Assembly: GCA_046153685.1 (NCBI GenBank)
Contig: JBJXGH010000111.1
Location: 1 to 33,407, forward strand
Source of the DNA: CAMAPP01 sp046153685
GTDB lineage: Bacteria > Pseudomonadota > Alphaproteobacteria > CADEGL01
DNA length: 33,407 nucleotides
Direction: 5' to 3'
The position numbers and the translations under genes are program-made. Below, in pieces: positions 30,517 through 33,407 of the stretch (position 1 is its first letter; each line of letters starts with the position of its first letter). The notes below the pieces were generated by a model. It did no database searches and was not told the origin of the DNA. It worked only from the letters and a program-made list of their open reading frames with translations.

Positions 30517-31839
30517 TCATTGCCCGCGCTGTTTGCCAGGCGGCCGCGTAATTGAGTGCATTCCGGATGCCACGCCGGAGGCTAATTCAAGTGAATCAAT
30601 GACACCCGCGTTGCCGATGCCGCTGTGACAGCGAAAACAAACGAAGTCCATGGTCACAGCTGCTTCGCCTGTGGAGTTTCGAGTAACGTCGGTGCCATCG
30701 CTTGTGAAGAATGCTTGATAGTTCACCGGTTCGGTATTGATTCTAAAAATGTGTGTTCGCGTATCCCCCATTCTGCCCATGCCCCCTACAACGTCGGTCG
30801 TTGCGGCCGTCGTGCTTCGCGTAGCAAAGGGCATGTGGCAACTCACGCAGCTCAACTCCTCGGAATAGTCTCCCCGAACGAAAGTGAGGCCTTCATGAAT
30901 CGCCATGTTGTGGTCGGAATGACAGGCAGCACATTCATTTCGGATCGCATTCTCGCGATCGTAGTTCGTACCGGCGTGTGGATCATGGCACGTTACGCAT
31001 GCGAACTCGGAATGGCCGCCGCTGGCACGCAACTCCGGATACTGTGAGTAATTGAGAATGTATCCTTCATTTGCCGTGATTTTTTCTGGATCGGCGCCGC
31101 GAGTGTGGCATTTTCCACAATTGTCTGCGGAATTTCCCACAAAGAGGTCGCGTGCAGAGGGATTGGAAACATGATTTGAGCCCGGACCGTGACAGGCCTC
31201 GCATTGAACACCGGCCTCATGCCAAGCCCCGATGAGACCGGGACGGTTTTCCTGATACGTCGGAAACCCCTCGTTTTGCGGTCGGGCGTCTGTGGTATGG
31301 CACTGAAAGCAAGAATAGTCATAGGGAATAGGTGCTTCTGCGGTGGGTTCGTAATCCGCAAAGCCGGGGGTAGTTCCATTGGGAGGAAAGGCTTGGTTCC
31401 ACTGTGTCGGAACACGCTCCAGCCCGGTTGTGAGGAGGTATCCATCCAAGTCAATAAAATTGGCGTTTCTGGTGTATCCACCGACGACATAGGCAATGTC
31501 TGCCCAATCGAAACCGTCGGGAGGTGCTGGGACGCCGGCACGATCGCCCTCAGCCGGATATGGCGGGGCAACACCTTCGATCCCATTCAGTGCGTGCGAA
31601 TGACCGTGTAGCTGGTGTGACAGGGCCAAGTTCTGATGGCAGGATCCGCATGCGCTTGATCCGATGTGCCACGCACCGTTGTTGTCCGGATCGGTTGTGT
31701 TGTTGTAGCCGTCAGAATCGCCGTCATCCGGCGGCGCGGCAATCGGAAAACAGCCTGAAATGGCGGCAATCAACATTGTTGTAACGACGATTGAGCGGAC
31801 AAAAATGAACGGACGCATTGATCGTACTGTAGCAAACAC
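30517..31839 (-). CDS. Octaheme c-type cytochrome lipoprotein
   Basis: The product is 440 residues from a GTG at 31839, preceded by a strong AAGGAG six to seven bases away. A type II signal peptide ends in lipobox AISGC (Cys30), followed by an Asp/Gly/Asn-rich linker. Eight CxxCH heme motifs start at Cys64, 177, 213, 241, 281, 303, 331 and 401. The pair CEACHGPGSNH resembles cytochrome c554-type modules. The stretch DWADIAYVVGGYTRNANFID between hemes 1 and 2 is a recognisable non-heme insert of some multiheme cytochromes, and THIFRIN near residue 363 is another. It should be exported by Sec, lipid-anchored and matured by a cytochrome c system. A role in periplasmic or outer-membrane electron transfer is likely; donor and acceptor are unknown. 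It is divergent from an outer-membrane barrel gene. Confidence 0.88.
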   Translation of the reverse strand: MFATVRSMRPFIFVRSIVVTTMLIAAISGCFPIAAPPDDGDSDGYNNTTDPDNNGAWHIGSSACGSCHQNLALSHQLHGHSHALNGIEGVAPPYPAEGDRAGVPAPPDGFDWADIAYVVGGYTRNANFIDLDGYLLTTGLERVPTQWNQAFPPNGTTPGFADYEPTAEAPIPYDYSCFQCHTTDARPQNEGFPTYQENRPGLIGAWHEAGVQCEACHGPGSNHVSNPSARDLFVGNSADNCGKCHTRGADPEKITANEGYILNYSQYPELRASGGHSEFACVTCHDPHAGTNYDRENAIRNECAACHSDHNMAIHEGLTFVRGDYSEELSCVSCHMPFATRSTTAATTDVVGGMGRMGDTRTHIFRINTEPVNYQAFFTSDGTDVTRNSTGEAAVTMDFVCFRCHSGIGNAGVIDSLELASGVASGMHSITRPPGKQRGQ

Positions 31840-31935
31840 AATCGACTCCTTTTGTCGTCGGGCGCGACCGACGCATTACGTGCCTTCGCATTGGATGCGC
31901 CGCGACTTGAATTGATTGCAAATTCCATGCCGGGA

Positions 31936-31962
31936 AAATTCAAATCCACGAATTTTGAATTT
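31936..31962. promoter_or_regulatory. 9-bp palindrome, candidate operator
   Basis: AAATTCAAA (31936-31944) and TTTGAATTT (31954-31962) are perfect reverse complements with a 9-base spacer. The left arm covers the putative -35 element of the cytochrome promoter, and the dyad lies about 55 bases before the -35 of the barrel promoter, so one regulator could control both genes. Confidence 0.5.
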
Positions 31963-32014
31963 CGCATATGCCGCAACACTGATCGAGTTGATCCAAAAGT
32001 ATTTGCGATTCTTC

Positions 32015-32043
32015 TTTACTGTCAACGACAACACACTTATATT
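32015..32043 (+). promoter_or_regulatory. Promoter of the outer-membrane barrel gene
   Basis: TTTACT (32015-32020) and TATATT (32038-32043) are separated by 17 bases, giving a transcription start near 32050 and a leader of about 50 bases. Confidence 0.5.
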
Positions 32044-32098
32044 TTGCATCGCGGTCTGGAAAATCGTTCCCAAGTTCCGATCTACATCACGGAGTGTG

Positions 32099-33407
32099 AT
32101 GCGCCTACCGGTCATACACGGATGGAAGGGGCTTACCTGCCTGTACATCACATCATTCATGTTGCCCTCAATTCGGCTGCATGCGGCGTTTGCCGCCCTA
32201 CCCGATCCTCAGGAAGAAATGGCGTCTCAGGATTCAGACGGCAGCGTCGCCCGGACTCCGGCGTTTTCGTTCCGGGCATCAGATCTCCAGCTCGAACTCG
32301 ACGGAAGTTATCAGGAGCGGCGGGTCCGTTCACACCGGGACGACCGGCGAGACACCACGCAACGAAATCGCGACTGGCGATTCGATGAAACTGTGAGCCT
32401 GCGCCTCGACGGCCATCTCGTTGATCCGCGTGTCATTCGATGGGACGCGCGGTTGCGATTCGGACTTTCGCAGGAGGAAGCGCGCGAGGAGTATGATGGA
32501 ATTACGCGCAACGACTACGACTCCGGTTCTCTCCTTGAATATGACCTGAATGTGGATTTGTTTCCCGACGAGCCCATCAGCGGGCGCGTTTATGCGCTGA
32601 AGGGTCGCGACCGGCTTCCCCGCCAGTTCCTTCCGTCGCTGCTGGAAGAGCGGAGCCAGGCGGGTGCAGCTGCGTTCTGGTCGTCAGGGAACTGGAGCGG
32701 AGAGCTTTCGCTGGACTGGTCTGACATCGACCGGACAGGAAATCAGTACGAGTCCGATGATGAGCACCTTCAAAACACCCGACTTACGCTCGACAACCAA
32801 TGGGAGATCGGCGAGCAGCAGTCGCTCCGGGTCGTATTGGATCATGAAAAGGAAGAAAGTGATTACGAAGGCACCCTGACCGACTACGACACCCATCGCC
32901 AGGATTTCCGGGTTGAGCACGAACTCGCGCTGGGGGCCAACGGGCAGCATCAGCTGAGCAGCTTCTTTCGGTATCACAATGAAAAGGGAGACCTTGCACG
33001 GGACGAAATTGATACCGGAACAAAACTCACGCTTCGGCATAACGATCAATGGCAGACGGCTTATCGCTATTGGTACTACAGTGTCGATCAGGACTCCGCA
33101 GAAACCGCTCGCAACAAGGGCGACATCCAGGCAATTTTTAGGCCCAGTGATCTTTGGCGCTTTACCTTCGACGCCTTTGCGTTACGGGAAACTTTTGATC
33201 ATGACATCGAGGCGCATCAATTCGGCGGCGGCTTCGACGCGAATCACTCCCAGCCAACCGAGTATGGAGAATTCCGCGGGAATTTCTCGTTTCAGGCGGA
33301 TCAGCGACGGACACTTGATGACGCTGGAAAGGGAGTCGTTTTGGGCGAGGCCCATGTTCTCGACACGGTGCGAGCCAGCATCTTAAGGGAGCACGATGTC
33401 ATCCTCG
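32099..33407 (+). CDS. Outer-membrane beta-barrel protein, N-terminal 436 residues
   Basis: The frame opens at the ATG at 32099, with GGAG five to eight bases before it, and stays open to the window end (436 codons). The N-terminus MRLPVIHGWKGLTCLYITSF and the following hydrophobic part ending LHAAFA is a plausible Sec signal peptide. The mature part is a run of amphipathic strands separated by acidic turns, for example LQLELDGSY, VSLRLDGHLVDPRVIRWDAR, WSGELSLDWSDIDR, HQLSSFFRYHNEKGD, WQTAYRYWYYSVDQD and WRFTFDAFALRE. This is the pattern of large outer-membrane barrels with long acidic loops, such as the barrels of porin-cytochrome conduits, but I cannot assign a family. It is divergent from the octaheme cytochrome. 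The C-terminus is outside the window. Confidence 0.7.
   Translation, partial: MRLPVIHGWKGLTCLYITSFMLPSIRLHAAFAALPDPQEEMASQDSDGSVARTPAFSFRASDLQLELDGSYQERRVRSHRDDRRDTTQRNRDWRFDETVSLRLDGHLVDPRVIRWDARLRFGLSQEEAREEYDGITRNDYDSGSLLEYDLNVDLFPDEPISGRVYALKGRDRLPRQFLPSLLEERSQAGAAAFWSSGNWSGELSLDWSDIDRTGNQYESDDEHLQNTRLTLDNQWEIGEQQSLRVVLDHEKEESDYEGTLTDYDTHRQDFRVEHELALGANGQHQLSSFFRYHNEKGDLARDEIDTGTKLTLRHNDQWQTAYRYWYYSVDQDSAETARNKGDIQAIFRPSDLWRFTFDAFALRETFDHDIEAHQFGGGFDANHSQPTEYGEFRGNFSFQADQRRTLDDAGKGVVLGEAHVLDTVRASILREHDVIL

Larger units (their letters stand above)
31840..32098. other. Divergent control region between cytochrome and barrel genes
   Basis: The 259-base region is A+T-rich. It holds a 9-bp palindrome (31936-31962) that overlaps a weak minus-strand promoter-like pair (TTGAAT at 31943-31938 and TGCAAT at 31920-31915, 17-base spacing) for the cytochrome, and a better plus-strand promoter at 32015-32043 for the barrel. 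Confidence 0.5.

Noticed and set aside
31852..32388. Plus-strand frame of 178 codons covering the cytochrome/barrel control region
   Set aside because: It is out of frame with the long barrel frame that starts at 32099 with a ribosome-binding site and signal peptide.
29593..33407. Complete integrative element with att sites
   Set aside because: No integrase, recombinase or duplicated tRNA 3' end is visible in the window; kept only as a hypothesis.

Overview
The window reads as a GC-rich alphaproteobacterial chromosome segment, probably from a Rhodospirillales-like lineage. Three things point there: a divK-pleD cell-cycle pair preceded by a perfect CtrA-type box (TTAA-N7-TTAA), the gene order pyrB-pyrC-plsY-dprA-topA-rnr, and a ruvX gene divergent from gatCAB. 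The taxonomic placement is inferred from gene order and protein character; no search was run.

Layout. (1) 1-6304, plus strand: a cell-surface region with the C-terminus of a sulfatase-like protein, a small membrane-anchored protein, an O-antigen ligase/polymerase-like membrane protein, a compact outer-membrane beta-barrel, a lipoprotein alpha/beta-hydrolase and a family-2 glycosyltransferase. (2) 6260-8951, minus strand: a translationally coupled operon of ROK sugar kinase, dinB and gmhB. (3) 9095-11183, plus strand: divK-pleD with a dyad and a CtrA box upstream and a terminator downstream. (4) 11242-22966, minus strand: a long housekeeping block transcribed as ruvX, pyrB, pyrC-like, plsY, dprA, topA, rnr, an S41 protease lipoprotein and rpmG. 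The pyrC-like protein lacks the HxH metal motif of dihydroorotase. (5) 23173-28978, plus strand: gatC-gatA-gatB, then three related glutathione S-transferases with a FlK-like thioesterase between the second and third. (6) 29084-29686: a small conserved-looking helical protein (minus) and tRNA-Ser(GCU) with its own promoter.

(7) 29687-33407: immediately after the tRNA the sequence changes character. It is visibly more A+T-rich and codon use differs. It holds an intergenic stretch with no convincing gene, a truncated DUF2971 gene, an eight-heme c-type cytochrome lipoprotein (minus) and, divergent from it, an outer-membrane beta-barrel protein that runs off the window end. The intergenic region between these last two carries a good promoter and a 9-bp palindrome. 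This could be a tRNA-adjacent genomic island or an assembly join; the broken DUF2971 gene marks the likely breakpoint near 30470-30516. The cytochrome/barrel pair is the most interesting candidate system because it could form an electron conduit across the outer membrane.
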